Of a stretch of 64,000 bases of DNA, positions 38,260 to 47,011 are shown in pieces. Numbering within the stretch: position 1 is the first letter of the stretch; every line of letters starts with the position of its first letter. Source of the DNA: Caballeronia ptereochthonis. Its GTDB lineage: Bacteria > Pseudomonadota > Gammaproteobacteria > Burkholderiales > Burkholderiaceae. The stretch lies in contig NZ_FCOB02000015.1 in assembly GCF_001545075.1 (NCBI RefSeq), positions 62,001 to 126,000 on the forward strand, read 5' to 3'. Below the pieces are notes generated by a model. That model was not told the DNA's origin and did not search any database. It saw nothing but the letters and a program-made list of their open reading frames with translations. The position numbers and the translations under genes were made by a program.

Positions 38260-38613
38260 TTATCCGGAATGCGGCGACAGGACGCGCTCGAGTTCCGGCA
38301 AAGCGTTCTTCACGGTCTCCCAGACGATATCAAGATTCGTGTCGAAGTAGCCGTGGGTCAGTCGGTTGCGCATGCCGCGCGGTTTTTTCCAAGGCACCGA
38401 GGCATTGGCTTGTGCGAAATCCGGGAACTCGGTTTCGATTTGAACCGCCGCCTCGCCGATCACGATCAGATTCAGAATGACGGCTTGCTGGATCATCCGC
38501 GTTTGCATGAACTCGGCTTTGTCGGTGCCTTCGAGTTACCCGCGCGCCGTTTTCGACGCGTCCAGGATGTGCTCCACGTAATCTCCGAGGCGCAACTTCC
38601 GCTTCGCATTCAT
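38260..38613 (-). pseudogene. hepT: HepT-like toxin gene broken by an in-frame stop
   Basis: The frame starts MNAKRKLRLGDYVEHILDAS (ATG at 38611-38613), reaches a TAA at 38536-38538 (codon 26), and continues without another stop through LEGTDKAEFMQTRM to LERVLSPHSG. The HepT active motif RxxxxHxY is kept as RNRLTHGY. The full length is about 117 residues, so this is a HEPN-type HepT RNase whose codon 26 is a stop. A residual protein could begin at the ATG 38508 (82 residues), but it would lack the first helices. The ATG overlaps the MntA stop by 4 bp. Confidence 0.8.
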
Positions 38614-38924
38614 ACGGCACGCGCCTCGTCGAGCACTTCACGGCGAAACTTCGGGGGCAAGTCCTGCGGCGTCACCACATCGACCGATACGCCGAGCAGA
38701 TCCTCCAGTTCGACCTGAATCGCGCCCAGATCGAGCAGTGTCGCGCCTGGCAGCGCGTCCACGAGGATGTCGAGGTCGCTTTCATCGCCATCGTCCCCGT
38801 GCAGGACGGAGCCGAAGACGCGCGCGTTGGCCGCGCGATTCGAGCAGGAGGAAGGACGAGGAGCGCAACGCTCATCGGAGTCCCGAAACGCGCTCCACCG
38901 CCTCCACCGCCCGCTCCGTCGCAT
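38610..38924 (-). pseudogene. mntA: MntA-like nucleotidyltransferase antitoxin, N-terminus degraded
   Basis: The conserved core is present: NARVFGSVLHGDDGDESDLD, with the GSx10DxD catalytic pattern, ILVD and LLGVSVDVVTPQDLPPKFRREVL. In other MntA proteins about 20-30 helical residues precede ARVFGS. Here that part is only the odd sequence [19 protein letters not shown], and the sole ATG (38924) lies inside the 3' end of miaA (stop at 38872). Either the gene uses that start as a 104-residue chimera, or it lost its own start. MntA normally AMPylates HepT, so this and the broken hepT make a decayed module. Confidence 0.6.
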
Positions 38925-39822
38925 CCGCCGCGCAGCAATCCACGACGATGCGCTCCGGCATCGCCCTGAGCCACGTCAACTGGCGCTTGCACAGCTGCCG
39001 CGTCGCGAACACGCCCTTGTCGCGCATCTCGTCGCGGCTCGTCGCGCCGTCGAGGAATTCCCAGGCCTGCCGATAGCCGACACAGCGCATCGACGGCATC
39101 GACAGGTCGAGGTCACCGCGCGCGCGCAGCCGCTTCACTTCGTCGATGAAACCGTGCGCGAGCATCGCATCGAAGCGCGCCTCGATACGCCTGTGCAGCA
39201 CCGCCCGGTCCGACGGCTCCAGCGCGATCGGCACGAAGCGATACGGCGCATCCTCCGCTTGCGTGCGCGGCGCGGCGAGCAGGGCGGACATCGGCCGTCC
39301 GCTCAGCATGAAGACTTCCAGCGCCCGCTGGATGCGCTGCGAATCGTTCGGCGCAAGGCGCGCGGCGGTGTCCGGATCGACCGCCGCGAGCCGCGCATGC
39401 AGCGCGGGCCAGCCTTCGCGTTCGGCGTCGGCGTCGAGGGCGGCGCGCACGCCGGCGTCGGCGGTAGGGAGATCGTTGAGGCCTTGCGTCAGCGCCTTGT
39501 AGTACAGCATCGTGCCGCCGACCAGCAACGGCGTCTTGCCGCGCGCGACGATCTCGCCGACGAGCCTGAGCGCATCCGCGCGAAACTGCGCGGCGGAGTA
39601 TGTTTCGGCGGGATCGATGATGTCGATCAGATGATGCGGCGCCGCCGCGCGCTCCTCCGCGTCCGGCTTGGCCGTGCCGATGTCCATTTCGCGGTACACG
39701 AGCGCGGAATCCACGCTCACGATCTCGACCGGATGCCGCGCCGCGAGCGCCAGCGCGGCGGCCGTCTTTCCGGACGCCGTGGGCCCGAGCAGGCAAGGCA
39801 CGGACAAAACCGAATCGCTCAT
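38872..39822 (-). CDS. miaA: tRNA dimethylallyltransferase
   Basis: A 316-residue enzyme adding a dimethylallyl group to A37 of tRNA, the step before MiaB. The P-loop [31 protein letters not shown], and [14 protein letters not shown] and the RQLTWLRA segments are intact. The start [13 protein letters not shown] overlaps the mutL stop by 4 bp (ATGA), indicating coupling. The 3' end borders the decayed antitoxin. Confidence 0.96.
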   Translation of the reverse strand: MSDSVLSVPCLLGPTASGKTAAALALAARHPVEIVSVDSALVYREMDIGTAKPDAEERAAAPHHLIDIIDPAETYSAAQFRADALRLVGEIVARGKTPLLVGGTMLYYKALTQGLNDLPTADAGVRAALDADAEREGWPALHARLAAVDPDTAARLAPNDSQRIQRALEVFMLSGRPMSALLAAPRTQAEDAPYRFVPIALEPSDRAVLHRRIEARFDAMLAHGFIDEVKRLRARGDLDLSMPSMRCVGYRQAWEFLDGATSRDEMRDKGVFATRQLCKRQLTWLRAMPERIVVDCCAADATERAVEAVERVSGLR

Positions 39823-41798
39823 TGTCCGCGCATGAAGAGGCGGTCGAGATCGGCGAGCGTCAGCTGATACCAGGTCGGCCGGCCGTGATTGCACTGATCG
39901 GCGCGCTCGGTCGCTTCCATCTGGCGCAGGAGCGCGTTCATCTCGTCCAGCGTGAGCCGCCGGTTCGCCCGTACCGCGTTGTGGCAGGCGAGCGTGCCCA
40001 GCAACTCGTGCTGTCGCTCGGTGAGCACGCGCGAGCCGCCGTAAGCGTGCAGATCCGCAAGCACGGCGCGCGCGAGCGACTGCAGGTCGGCGTCCTTCAG
40101 CAGCGCGGGCACGGCGCGGATCGCGATGGACGTCGGCGAGAGCACCGCGAGGTCGAAGCCGAGCGCATCGAGCGTTTCACGCTCTTCCTCGACGACGCCG
40201 ATCTCCACCGGATCGGCCGTCATCGACACGGGAATCAGGAGCGGCTGCACCCCGATCGCGCGATCGGCGAGCGCGTGCTTGAACTGCTCGTAGAGAATCC
40301 GCTCGTGCGCGGCGTGCATGTCGACGATGACGAGCCCGCGCGCGTTCTGCGCCAGCACGTAGATGCCGTGAATCTGGCCGACGGCGAAGCCGAGCGGCTG
40401 ATCGTCGGCGTGATCGAGCGGGCCGGACGCGAAGGATGCGCTGTCGCTTGCCCATACGGGCGTGGCGGGCGCCTGCTCGGGCGTCGGGTACGGCGTGCCG
40501 ATGGTCGTCGCCGCGTCCGGCGTGCCCGCGGCGAGATCCTTGCGGCCGAACAGCGCGTCATAGAGCGCGAGCGGCTGCGCGACCGGCAGCGTGCCCTGCG
40601 TCATGCGCGACTGGCGCATCCACGTCGTGCCGTTTTCGCTTTTCGTGGAAGGCGTGTCTGCTCCGACGAACGGCTTCGCGCTGAACGAAGCCGGCCCGGT
40701 CGGCTGCAACTGCGCGGCGTGCCCGCCCGATGTCGTCTCCGGCGACGCGCCCGCGTGCCGCGCGAGCGCGCGCTGCACGGCATGAAAGACGTACTGGTGA
40801 ATCGAGCGCGAATCGCGGAAGCGCACTTCGATTTTCGACGGATGCACGTTCACATCGACGGATTCGGGCGGCAGATCGAGAAACAGCACGTATGCCGGAT
40901 AGCGGTTGCCGTGCAGAACGTCCTCGTACGCGGCGCGCACGGCGTGCGTGAGCAGCTTGTCGCGCACGAAGCGGCCGTTCACGAAGAAATATTGCTGGTC
41001 GGCGCGGCCGCGGCTCGCCGTCGGCAGGCCCGCGCAGCCGTAGACCGCGAGCGGGCCGGCGCGCTCGTCGAGCGGCAGGTGGGAGGTCTCGAACACCTCG
41101 CCGAGAATCTTCGCGACGCGCGTCTGCGGATCGCTCGCGTTCCAGTGCTCGACGGCGCGGCCGTTGTGGATCACCGAAATCGCGACGTCCGGGCGCGCGA
41201 GCGCCGTGCGGCGGATCACTTCGAGGCAATGACCGAGCTCGGTCTGCTCGCTCTTCAGGAACTTGCGGCGCGCGGGCGTGTTGAAGTACAGCTCGCGCAC
41301 TTCCATCGTCGTGCCGACGGTGCCGGCGGCGGGCGAAATCGCGCCGGTCTGCGCGTCGATGCGCGTCGCGTGCGGACAGGTTTCGGTACGGCTCGTGATG
41401 AAGAGCTCGGCCACGGACGCGATCGACGCGATCGCCTCGCCGCGAAACCCGAGCGTGGCGACGGCTTCGAGCTCGGCGAGCGAGCGGATCTTGCTCGTCG
41501 CATGGCGCATGAGGGCGAGGGGAAGTTCGCCGGGCGGGATGCCGTCGCCGTCGTCGGCGACGACGATGCGTTTCACGCCGCCTTCATCGAGCGTGATGCG
41601 CAGCGTGCGCGCGCCCGCGTCGAGGGCGTTTTCCAGCAGCTCCTTGACGACCGACGCCGGCCGCTCCACCACTTCACCCGCGGCGATCTGGCTGATGAGT
41701 TGGTCGGGCAGCGGGGCGATGGCGCGCGAACGGCGCGCGCCATCGCCGGTCAAAGCGGCGGCGATTGCGCCGGCGGAGGGTTCGTTGAGGTCGGCCAT
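39819..41798 (-). CDS. mutL: DNA mismatch repair protein MutL
   Basis: A 659-residue GHKL ATPase that links MutS to downstream repair. The N-terminal ATPase motifs are [21 protein letters not shown] and [13 protein letters not shown]. The C-terminal dimerisation domain follows a long proline- and threonine-rich linker (about residues 340-455). The start [10 protein letters not shown] at 41798 is chosen because the previous codons lie in the divergent promoter region of the DedA gene. mutL and miaA form an operon as in many proteobacteria. Confidence 0.96.
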   Translation of the reverse strand: MADLNEPSAGAIAAALTGDGARRSRAIAPLPDQLISQIAAGEVVERPASVVKELLENALDAGARTLRITLDEGGVKRIVVADDGDGIPPGELPLALMRHATSKIRSLAELEAVATLGFRGEAIASIASVAELFITSRTETCPHATRIDAQTGAISPAAGTVGTTMEVRELYFNTPARRKFLKSEQTELGHCLEVIRRTALARPDVAISVIHNGRAVEHWNASDPQTRVAKILGEVFETSHLPLDERAGPLAVYGCAGLPTASRGRADQQYFFVNGRFVRDKLLTHAVRAAYEDVLHGNRYPAYVLFLDLPPESVDVNVHPSKIEVRFRDSRSIHQYVFHAVQRALARHAGASPETTSGGHAAQLQPTGPASFSAKPFVGADTPSTKSENGTTWMRQSRMTQGTLPVAQPLALYDALFGRKDLAAGTPDAATTIGTPYPTPEQAPATPVWASDSASFASGPLDHADDQPLGFAVGQIHGIYVLAQNARGLVIVDMHAAHERILYEQFKHALADRAIGVQPLLIPVSMTADPVEIGVVEEERETLDALGFDLAVLSPTSIAIRAVPALLKDADLQSLARAVLADLHAYGGSRVLTERQHELLGTLACHNAVRANRRLTLDEMNALLRQMEATERADQCNHGRPTWYQLTLADLDRLFMRGQ

Positions 41799-42002
41799 GG
41801 CGAAATTATAACGATTCGCCGCGGCCTGCTCGTTCGCCGGCCGGCGTCTGTCCATAGCCGCCAGGGCGCCGGAAAATGGCGTCCGGATGCGCGCTTTTTA
41901 ACCGAAGCGACGTGCCACTTCGGTATCATGGCGCGACCCCTGCATTTGTCGCCCGCGACCGGTTTTCGCCGGCCGCCGGCCCCATTTTTTCGAGGAAAGC
42001 TT

Positions 42003-42665
42003 TTGGACACGCTGCTGCAATTCCTGGGACTCATCCTTCACATCGACAAGTCGCTCGGTGACTTCATCCAGCATTACGGCGCCTGGGTCTACGCGGTGTT
42101 GTTCCTGATCGTGTTCTGCGAAACCGGGCTCGTCGTATTCCCGTTCCTGCCGGGCGATTCGCTGCTCTTCATCGGCGGGACGTTCGCCGCGACGCACGAG
42201 ATGGACCTGTTCGCACTGATCGCGCTTCTGCTCGTCGCGGCGATATCCGGCAACACGGTGAATTACTGGGTCGGCCGCGCCATCGGGCCGAAGGTCTTCG
42301 ACACCCGCATTCCGGTGCTCGAGCGCTTTCTCGACCGGGCGGCGCTGCAGAAAACCCACAACTTCTACGAGCGGCACGGCGGCAAGACCATCGTGATCGC
42401 GCGTTTCGTGCCGGTGGTGCGCACGTTCGCGCCGTTCGTCGCCGGGGTATCGGCGATGAGCCACACGCGCTTTCAGCTCTTCAATATTCTGGGCGCGCTC
42501 GTCTGGGTGCTGTTGCTCGTGCTGCTTGGTTACTTCTTCGGCAACATTCCGTTCATCAAGCAGTATCTGAACGTGATCGTGCTGGTGGGTATCGGCGCGG
42601 CGATCGTCCCGATCGCGCTGGGCGCGCTATGGAAGGTGAGCCGCCGTCGCAACTCGAAAGCTTGA
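42003..42665 (+). CDS. DedA family membrane protein
   Basis: A 220-residue inner-membrane protein; family members are now seen as lipid scramblase/flippase-like proteins for undecaprenyl phosphate or phospholipids. Signatures: FPFLPGDSLLFIGG, NTVNYWVGRAIG, and RFVPVVRTFAPFVAGVSAMS, with about four to five hydrophobic segments. The start is TTG at 42003 (MDTLLQFLGL) with AGGA 7 bp upstream; no ATG fits. It is divergent from mutL with 204 bp between starts. Confidence 0.9.
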   Translation: MDTLLQFLGLILHIDKSLGDFIQHYGAWVYAVLFLIVFCETGLVVFPFLPGDSLLFIGGTFAATHEMDLFALIALLLVAAISGNTVNYWVGRAIGPKVFDTRIPVLERFLDRAALQKTHNFYERHGGKTIVIARFVPVVRTFAPFVAGVSAMSHTRFQLFNILGALVWVLLLVLLGYFFGNIPFIKQYLNVIVLVGIGAAIVPIALGALWKVSRRRNSKA

Positions 42666-42677
42666 GGAGCGGCTCGG

Positions 42678-42717
42678 GCCCACGAGGCTGTCGTGACGGC
42701 CTGACGGCATCGTGGGC
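42678..42717. terminator. bidirectional hairpin between DedA and YeaQ-like genes
   Basis: GCCCACGA and TCGTGGGC form a perfect 8-bp stem in the 66-bp gap between converging stop codons. The loop can fold further. No T-run on either side, so call is by position and symmetry. Confidence 0.5.
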
Positions 42718-42731
42718 GCGGTGAAATCGCT

Positions 42732-42992
42732 TCAGCCGCGGCGGAACAGGCGGATGACGAAGAGCAGCACGACCGCGCCGATCACGGCCGTCACGAGCGT
42801 GCCGAAGATGCCGGCGCCGAACGAGATGCCGAGCGTGCCGAAGATCCAGCCGCCGATCACACCGCCCACGATGCCGACGATGATGTCCACCAGCATGCCG
42901 AAGCCGCTCCCGTTCATGATGAGGCCGGCGAGCCAGCCGGCCACGCCGCCGATGATCAGGCTGAGGATGATTCCATGTTGCATGAGTTGCAT
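42732..42992 (-). CDS. GlsB/YeaQ/YmgE-type stress-response membrane protein
   Basis: An 86-residue, very hydrophobic protein with glycine-rich helices (IGGVAGWLAGLIMNGSG, IVGGVIGGWIFGTLG, AGIFGTLVTAVIGAVVLLF), the transglycosylase-associated/GlsB family fold. Function is not known biochemically; the family is often stress-induced. It is monocistronic and leftward. Confidence 0.88.
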   Translation of the reverse strand: MQLMQHGIILSLIIGGVAGWLAGLIMNGSGFGMLVDIIVGIVGGVIGGWIFGTLGISFGAGIFGTLVTAVIGAVVLLFVIRLFRRG

Positions 42993-43419
42993 GCGCTGAG
43001 ACTCCGAAAATATGGGGGGTGCAGGCTGCGGGGAACGCCCCCGCGTCCAGGCGCGGCGAATGTAGCCGAAACGATGGGCGCAAGGGTCTTGAAACTGTCA
43101 AAGATTGTCGAGGGGGAACGCGCGGCGACACCGCGCGGGCAGGCGGCGGCAGGGCCCGGCGGCTTACGTCAAAAATTTAGAATGCCAAAGAGTCGCGTTC
43201 GCGATCCGCGGCCGAAATGTGTCGTTTAGGTCACGCGGACAAATTTGCAGCCGTAATGTTTTATGCTGGCGAAGTTGTATTGCTTCAGAAATTGGGATTC
43301 TTGCGGCGCGAGCGGGTCCGGGGCACGGCGGTCACGGCGTGGCAGCGGAAAAACGCGCGTGACGAAGGGCGCCGCGTGCGAGCGCGGCCGAAAAGTTAGA
43401 AAAGTTCAAGACGAAAAGC
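42993..43419. other. intergenic region between YeaQ-like and NlpD-like genes
   Basis: There is no gene in these 427 bp. The centre (43165-43310) is AT-richer than the flanks (for instance GTCAAAAATTTAGAATGCC near 43168 and TAATGTTTTATGCTGG near 43252). These look like promoter material for the rightward lipoprotein operon, but I cannot pick out a clear -35/-10 pair. The last 100 bp before the ATG are rich in CG. Confidence 0.4.
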
Positions 43420-44349
43420 ATGAGAAAGCTGGTGGTGATGCACAAGGAGGGTTTCGGATCGAACTCTCGGACGGCGATTGCGGGCATGACGCTCGCAGCG
43501 GGAATTGCCGCAGGGCTGGCAGGATGTTCGTCGACGCCGCGGACGCCCGCGCCGATCGTCGAAAGTTCGGCGATGAGCGCGCCGCCGGTCGTGCAGAGCA
43601 CGGCGCCGAGCGTCACGCCCGCGCCGGTCGTGCCGCTCGGGCCGGCCGCGGCGGCGACGCCCGCGCCCGTCGAGCCGGGGTTCTATCGCGTGAAGCCGGG
43701 CGACACGCTCTACGGCATTTCGCGGACCTTCAAGCAAAAGCCCGCCGATCTGGTCAGCTGGAACAATCTGCCCGAGAGCAAGCAGGTCAACATCGGGCAG
43801 GTGCTGCGTGTCGCGCCGCCGGGCGCCGCGGCGAGCGCATCGGCGACGGCATCCGGCTCGAAGATGACCCAGCCGCCGCTCCTGCCGACGACGGAGAAGC
43901 CGGCGTCGCAAAAAACGGCGGCCGAAAAGCCCGCCGCGAGCGAGGAGCGCGAGACGGTGGTCAGCGCGACCGCACCCAAGGGCACGTTCGTGTGGCCCGT
44001 GCGCGGCGAGGTCGTGCGCAAGTTCGGCGCGAGCGGCAACAAGGGCATCGATATCGAAGGCAAGGTCGGGCAGCCGGTCAAGGCGGCGGCCTCGGGCAAG
44101 GTGGTCTATGCGGGCAGCGGCCTGCGCTCCTACGGGCGCATGATCATCGTCAAGCACGGCAACGACTATCTGACCGCCTACGCCTACAACGAGAAGCTGC
44201 TCGTGAAGGAAGGCGATACCGTCAAGCAGGGCGCGACCATCGCGGATATGGGCACCGGGCCGACCGGCACGCCGGCGCTGCATTTCGAAGTGAGAAAATC
44301 GGGCGCCGCCGTCGATCCGATGCCGCTGCTCGGCGCGGCGGGCGGATGA
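43420..44349 (+). CDS. nlpD: NlpD-like LysM/LytM lipoprotein
   Basis: A 309-residue lipoprotein: hydrophobic segment with LAAGIAAGLAGC (lipobox LAGC at about residue 36), a proline/alanine linker, a LysM module (YRVKPGDTLYGISRTFKQ, about 88-130), a second linker and a C-terminal LytM domain (about 190-300). The zinc-ligand sites are replaced: KGIDI where active M23 enzymes have HxxxD, and AYAYN where NlpD has AYAHN. This is a degenerate LytM of the NlpD/EnvC type that activates amidases. Position next to a BamE-like gene fits an envelope role. Confidence 0.85.
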   Translation: MRKLVVMHKEGFGSNSRTAIAGMTLAAGIAAGLAGCSSTPRTPAPIVESSAMSAPPVVQSTAPSVTPAPVVPLGPAAAATPAPVEPGFYRVKPGDTLYGISRTFKQKPADLVSWNNLPESKQVNIGQVLRVAPPGAAASASATASGSKMTQPPLLPTTEKPASQKTAAEKPAASEERETVVSATAPKGTFVWPVRGEVVRKFGASGNKGIDIEGKVGQPVKAAASGKVVYAGSGLRSYGRMIIVKHGNDYLTAYAYNEKLLVKEGDTVKQGATIADMGTGPTGTPALHFEVRKSGAAVDPMPLLGAAGG

Positions 44350-44383
44350 CGCATTGCGTGCTCGCGGGCGAAGGGGGCTGAAG

Positions 44384-44944
44384 GTGAAGAAGATCGTGCT
44401 CGCCGCGCTCGTCGCGGCGTCGTCCGTATCGCTGTTCTCCGGCTGCGATCAGCGGCAAGGCGAGGAAGCATTGAACAAGCTGAAGGCATTCTTCAATGCG
44501 GTGAAGCCGGACAACCTGCTTCTCAAGAACCTGCAGCCGGGCGTGACCACCGAGGCGCAGATCCGCGACCAGATGGGCGAGCCGGAAACCGAGCGCGCTT
44601 TCACGGACGGCAGCAAGCGCCTCGAATATCCGCGCGGGCCGGCGGGAACGAACACCTACATGGTGGATATCGATGCGAACGGCCGCTTCGTCTCCGTGAC
44701 GCAGGTGCTGACCGCCGCGAATTTCGCGAAGGTGCGGCCCGGCATGACGATGGACGAAGCGCGCAGGCTGCTCGGCAAGCCCACGACCATCGCTGAATAT
44801 CCGTTGAAGAAGGAGCGTGTCTGGAGCTGGCACTGGCTCGAGGACGGCGTCAATCAGGACGCGATGTTCAACGCGCACTTCGGTCCCGACGGCACGGTGG
44901 TGACGACCTCGCGCTCCGAGTCGATCCGCGGCGGTCAACGCTGA
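44384..44944 (+). CDS. SmpA/BamE-like lipoprotein with two repeats
   Basis: A 186-residue lipoprotein; signal MKKIVLAALVAASSVSLFSGC and lipobox LFSGC near residue 21. Two copies of the SmpA/OmlA motif can be seen: LQPGVTTEAQIRDQMGEPE and VRPGMTMDEARRLLGKPT, each followed by beta strands. True BamE has one such module, so this is a duplicated relative. The start is GTG at 44384, with GGGGG upstream. It lies 35 bp after the NlpD-like gene and is probably in the same transcript. Confidence 0.75.
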   Translation: MKKIVLAALVAASSVSLFSGCDQRQGEEALNKLKAFFNAVKPDNLLLKNLQPGVTTEAQIRDQMGEPETERAFTDGSKRLEYPRGPAGTNTYMVDIDANGRFVSVTQVLTAANFAKVRPGMTMDEARRLLGKPTTIAEYPLKKERVWSWHWLEDGVNQDAMFNAHFGPDGTVVTTSRSESIRGGQR

Positions 44945-44962
44945 GCCACGCGCTAGCCGACG

Positions 44963-45349
44963 ATGAGCGTTCCGGCCGAATGCAACGTGCATCTTCGTCT
45001 GATGGCCGAAGCGGCGAGCTTTCGCGACCGGGCGCGAGCCGGGACGAACCAGGCGACGCTTTCGCGCTGGGAATGCGGCCGCGGCCATTCCTGGGACGAG
45101 TCGCTCGACCCGGCGCGCAACGTGCGCTGCATGAGCTGCGCGGCGCAGCGGCGCGAGCTTGAGACGAGGCGCCTGCGCGAGGCGGCCGAGGCGCGTGGCG
45201 GCGTATTGTTGTCGCCAGGCTATGTCGATGCGTCGACGCCACTCAGTTGGCAATGCGCCTATGGCCATGTCTGGGACGCCCGTCCCGATGCGATATCGCG
45301 TCATTGGTGCGCGGAATGCGCGCGCACGGTCTTCTCCAGGTTCCTCTGA
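44963..45349 (+). CDS. small treble-clef zinc-finger protein
   Basis: A 128-residue protein with two copies of one motif: WECGRGHSWDE ending RCMSC, then WQCAYGHVWDA ending HWCAEC. The W-C-x2-GH-x-W ... C-x2-C layout is typical of treble-clef zinc-ribbon repeats in DUF4379-like proteins, some linked to nucleases. The rest is charged. It follows the duplicated SmpA gene by 18 bp. I cannot assign a function. Confidence 0.65.
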   Translation: MSVPAECNVHLRLMAEAASFRDRARAGTNQATLSRWECGRGHSWDESLDPARNVRCMSCAAQRRELETRRLREAAEARGGVLLSPGYVDASTPLSWQCAYGHVWDARPDAISRHWCAECARTVFSRFL

Positions 45350-45361
45350 TCCGCCATCCTT

Positions 45362-45985
45362 TCATTCAGGCGCCGTCAGCTGAGCGACCAGTTCGTCTGT
45401 CGTCACTAGCGCGTGCGCGTAGGTGCGCGCGTTGATTTCGTGGGCCGCGTGCAGCGCTTCGTCGGAGAACGCGGCGGTCGCGTCGCGTACGAGCGTGACG
45501 TGATAGCCGAGCTGCGCCGCGAATCGTCCCGTCGTCTCGATGCACGTATTCGCGACGAGCCCGATGAGGATCACGTGCGAGATGCCGCGCTGCTTCAGCA
45601 GGAAATCGAGATCGGTATTGGCGAAGCCGCTGCTCATCCAGTGTTCCTTCACGATCGTGTCGCCCGGCTGGGGCGCGAAGTCGGGAAACCATTCGCCGCC
45701 CCATGTGTTCCTGCCGAAGACGAGCGAACGCGTGGCCGTCGACAGATACGGCGACGGATGCGCCCATGCATCGATGTCGCCCGGCTCGAAACGGCGATGC
45801 GGCACGATGAACACCGGCAGGCCGAGCGAGCGCACGGTCGACGCGACGCGCCTCAGGTTTTCATGCAGATGCGCCGCATTCTGCGTCTGCGCGACGCGCG
45901 GCCAGAGCTTGCCGCCCTCGGCGAGAAAGTCGTTGTAGGGATCCACGAACAGCAGGGCGGTGCGGTCTTTCGGACAGGCGTTCAT
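45362..45985 (-). CDS. cysteine hydrolase, isochorismatase family
   Basis: A 207-residue hydrolase with the Asp-Lys-Cys triad: D15 in LLFVDPYNDF, Lys in TIVKEHWMSS and Cys in GLVANTCIETTGR. The cis-peptide region GLVANTC is conserved. Members cleave C-N bonds in amides such as nicotinamide, carbamoylsarcosine or ureido compounds; this one is not assignable. It is monocistronic and leftward, converging with the zinc-finger gene. Confidence 0.85.
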   Translation of the reverse strand: MNACPKDRTALLFVDPYNDFLAEGGKLWPRVAQTQNAAHLHENLRRVASTVRSLGLPVFIVPHRRFEPGDIDAWAHPSPYLSTATRSLVFGRNTWGGEWFPDFAPQPGDTIVKEHWMSSGFANTDLDFLLKQRGISHVILIGLVANTCIETTGRFAAQLGYHVTLVRDATAAFSDEALHAAHEINARTYAHALVTTDELVAQLTAPE

Positions 45986-46388
45986 CGTCTGCCTCCGCTC
46001 GCAACGGTGAGATGGCGCGAAACGCGCCCCGCCTCATGTTACGCGTCCGGCAAACGAGCATCCGAAACCGCGCTATGCGCGCGGCGCGGCAAAAGAAAAA
46101 GCCGGCGAAATGCCGGCTTTTGAGCTTCGTTGTCGGAGCGCGGGCTTCCTTCGCCTGCGACTCGCCAGGCCGTTGGCGAAAGCATGCGCGATTTGTTCTT
46201 GTTTCGCCTGTGCGCAGTGCTTCCTTCCTCGATCCGGTCGAGTGCCGCCCATCATGTTTTGGTCTCTCAGCGCGCTTGACTGCTTCCCCCGTGCGCTGGA
46301 ATAAGTATTGCGAGCGCGCATTTGTCTGAATGTACGTTCGCAAACACTTTCGCAATTTGATCAGCGTTTTGCGGGAAAGCCCTGATAT
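45986..46388. other. gap with a strong hairpin, no gene recognised
   Basis: These 403 bp between the cysteine hydrolase and the next gene hold one terminator-like hairpin (46096-46121). The remainder (46130-46380) is mildly AT-leaning and contains short open frames but nothing with a recognisable domain or ribosome-binding site. Confidence 0.5.
46096..46121. terminator. bidirectional rho-independent terminator
   Basis: AAAAA-GCCGGC-GAAAT-GCCGGC-TTTT: a 6-bp GC stem extended by A/T pairs, with an A-run on one side and a T-run on the other. It ends the gene at 46389-46967 in the leftward direction at a distance of about 270 bp, and may also insulate the upstream hydrolase promoter. Confidence 0.7.
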
Positions 46389-46967
46389 TCAGCGTTCCGA
46401 CGCAACCGCTTGTGTGCGCGCAAGACTCGAGCGCATGTTCGCCGCGACCAGCGATTGCGTGACCATGCGCGCCTCCGCCTGGGCGATGTGCTCGAGCGTC
46501 GCGTCTTCCAGCTGCCCCGCGAATACGGCGAGCGCCGTGCAAAGCCGCGAGTGCTCGTCGGCGTCGAGCATCCAGGCGCCTTCGGCCGAATGACGCGCAT
46601 CCAGTTCGACGAGGGCTTCGTGCGCGAGCGTGATGTCATCCTCGAATTCGGGCGCGTGGCCGAGCTGGCACAGCTCCTCCGCAACCAGCAGATGACGGCA
46701 CATCGTCATGAAGAGCGGCTGCGAGCCGTGCCCGCGATGAAACGCATCGAGCGCGGCGTAGCATTGCAGCAACATCGCGTCGATCATCGGCTCGCGCGCC
46801 TCGCGGCTGTACGTCAGCGCGCGCAGGAGCGGCGACATCGCGGGACGGGCGGATTTCATGTTCGTCGATTTCTTTTTCACGGAAGCACTCCCGAAAAGGC
46901 TTTTCGCTTGGACCGGGGCGCCTGGCTGTGCCGGGACGCCGGATGCATTCGAGGTGGAAGGCATCAT
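46389..46967 (-). CDS. helical protein of unknown function
   Basis: A 192-residue protein. The first 35 residues are disordered and rich in Ser, Pro and Lys, so the true start may be the internal MKSARPAMSPLLRALTY (position 46859). The rest is largely helical (SREAREPMIDAMLLQCYAAL, FMTMCRHLLVAEELCQ, EHIAQAEARMVTQSLVAANM). I do not recognise a family. It is a single leftward gene next to the glycine-zipper gene, with 44 bp between them. Confidence 0.55.
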   Translation of the reverse strand: MMPSTSNASGVPAQPGAPVQAKSLFGSASVKKKSTNMKSARPAMSPLLRALTYSREAREPMIDAMLLQCYAALDAFHRGHGSQPLFMTMCRHLLVAEELCQLGHAPEFEDDITLAHEALVELDARHSAEGAWMLDADEHSRLCTALAVFAGQLEDATLEHIAQAEARMVTQSLVAANMRSSLARTQAVASER

Positions 46968-47011
46968 CGCACCGGAAAATTAGCTCTGTCTTAAGGGTCG
47001 TGGTCTCGTCC

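Noticed and set aside
39822..42665. Very long open frame on the plus strand running antisense to mutL and into the DedA gene
   Set aside because: Its sequence is arginine-, histidine- and alanine-rich without domains, as expected for the reverse strand of a high-GC gene; mutL on the other strand has all its motifs. Only the last 220 codons, from TTG 42003, are a real gene.
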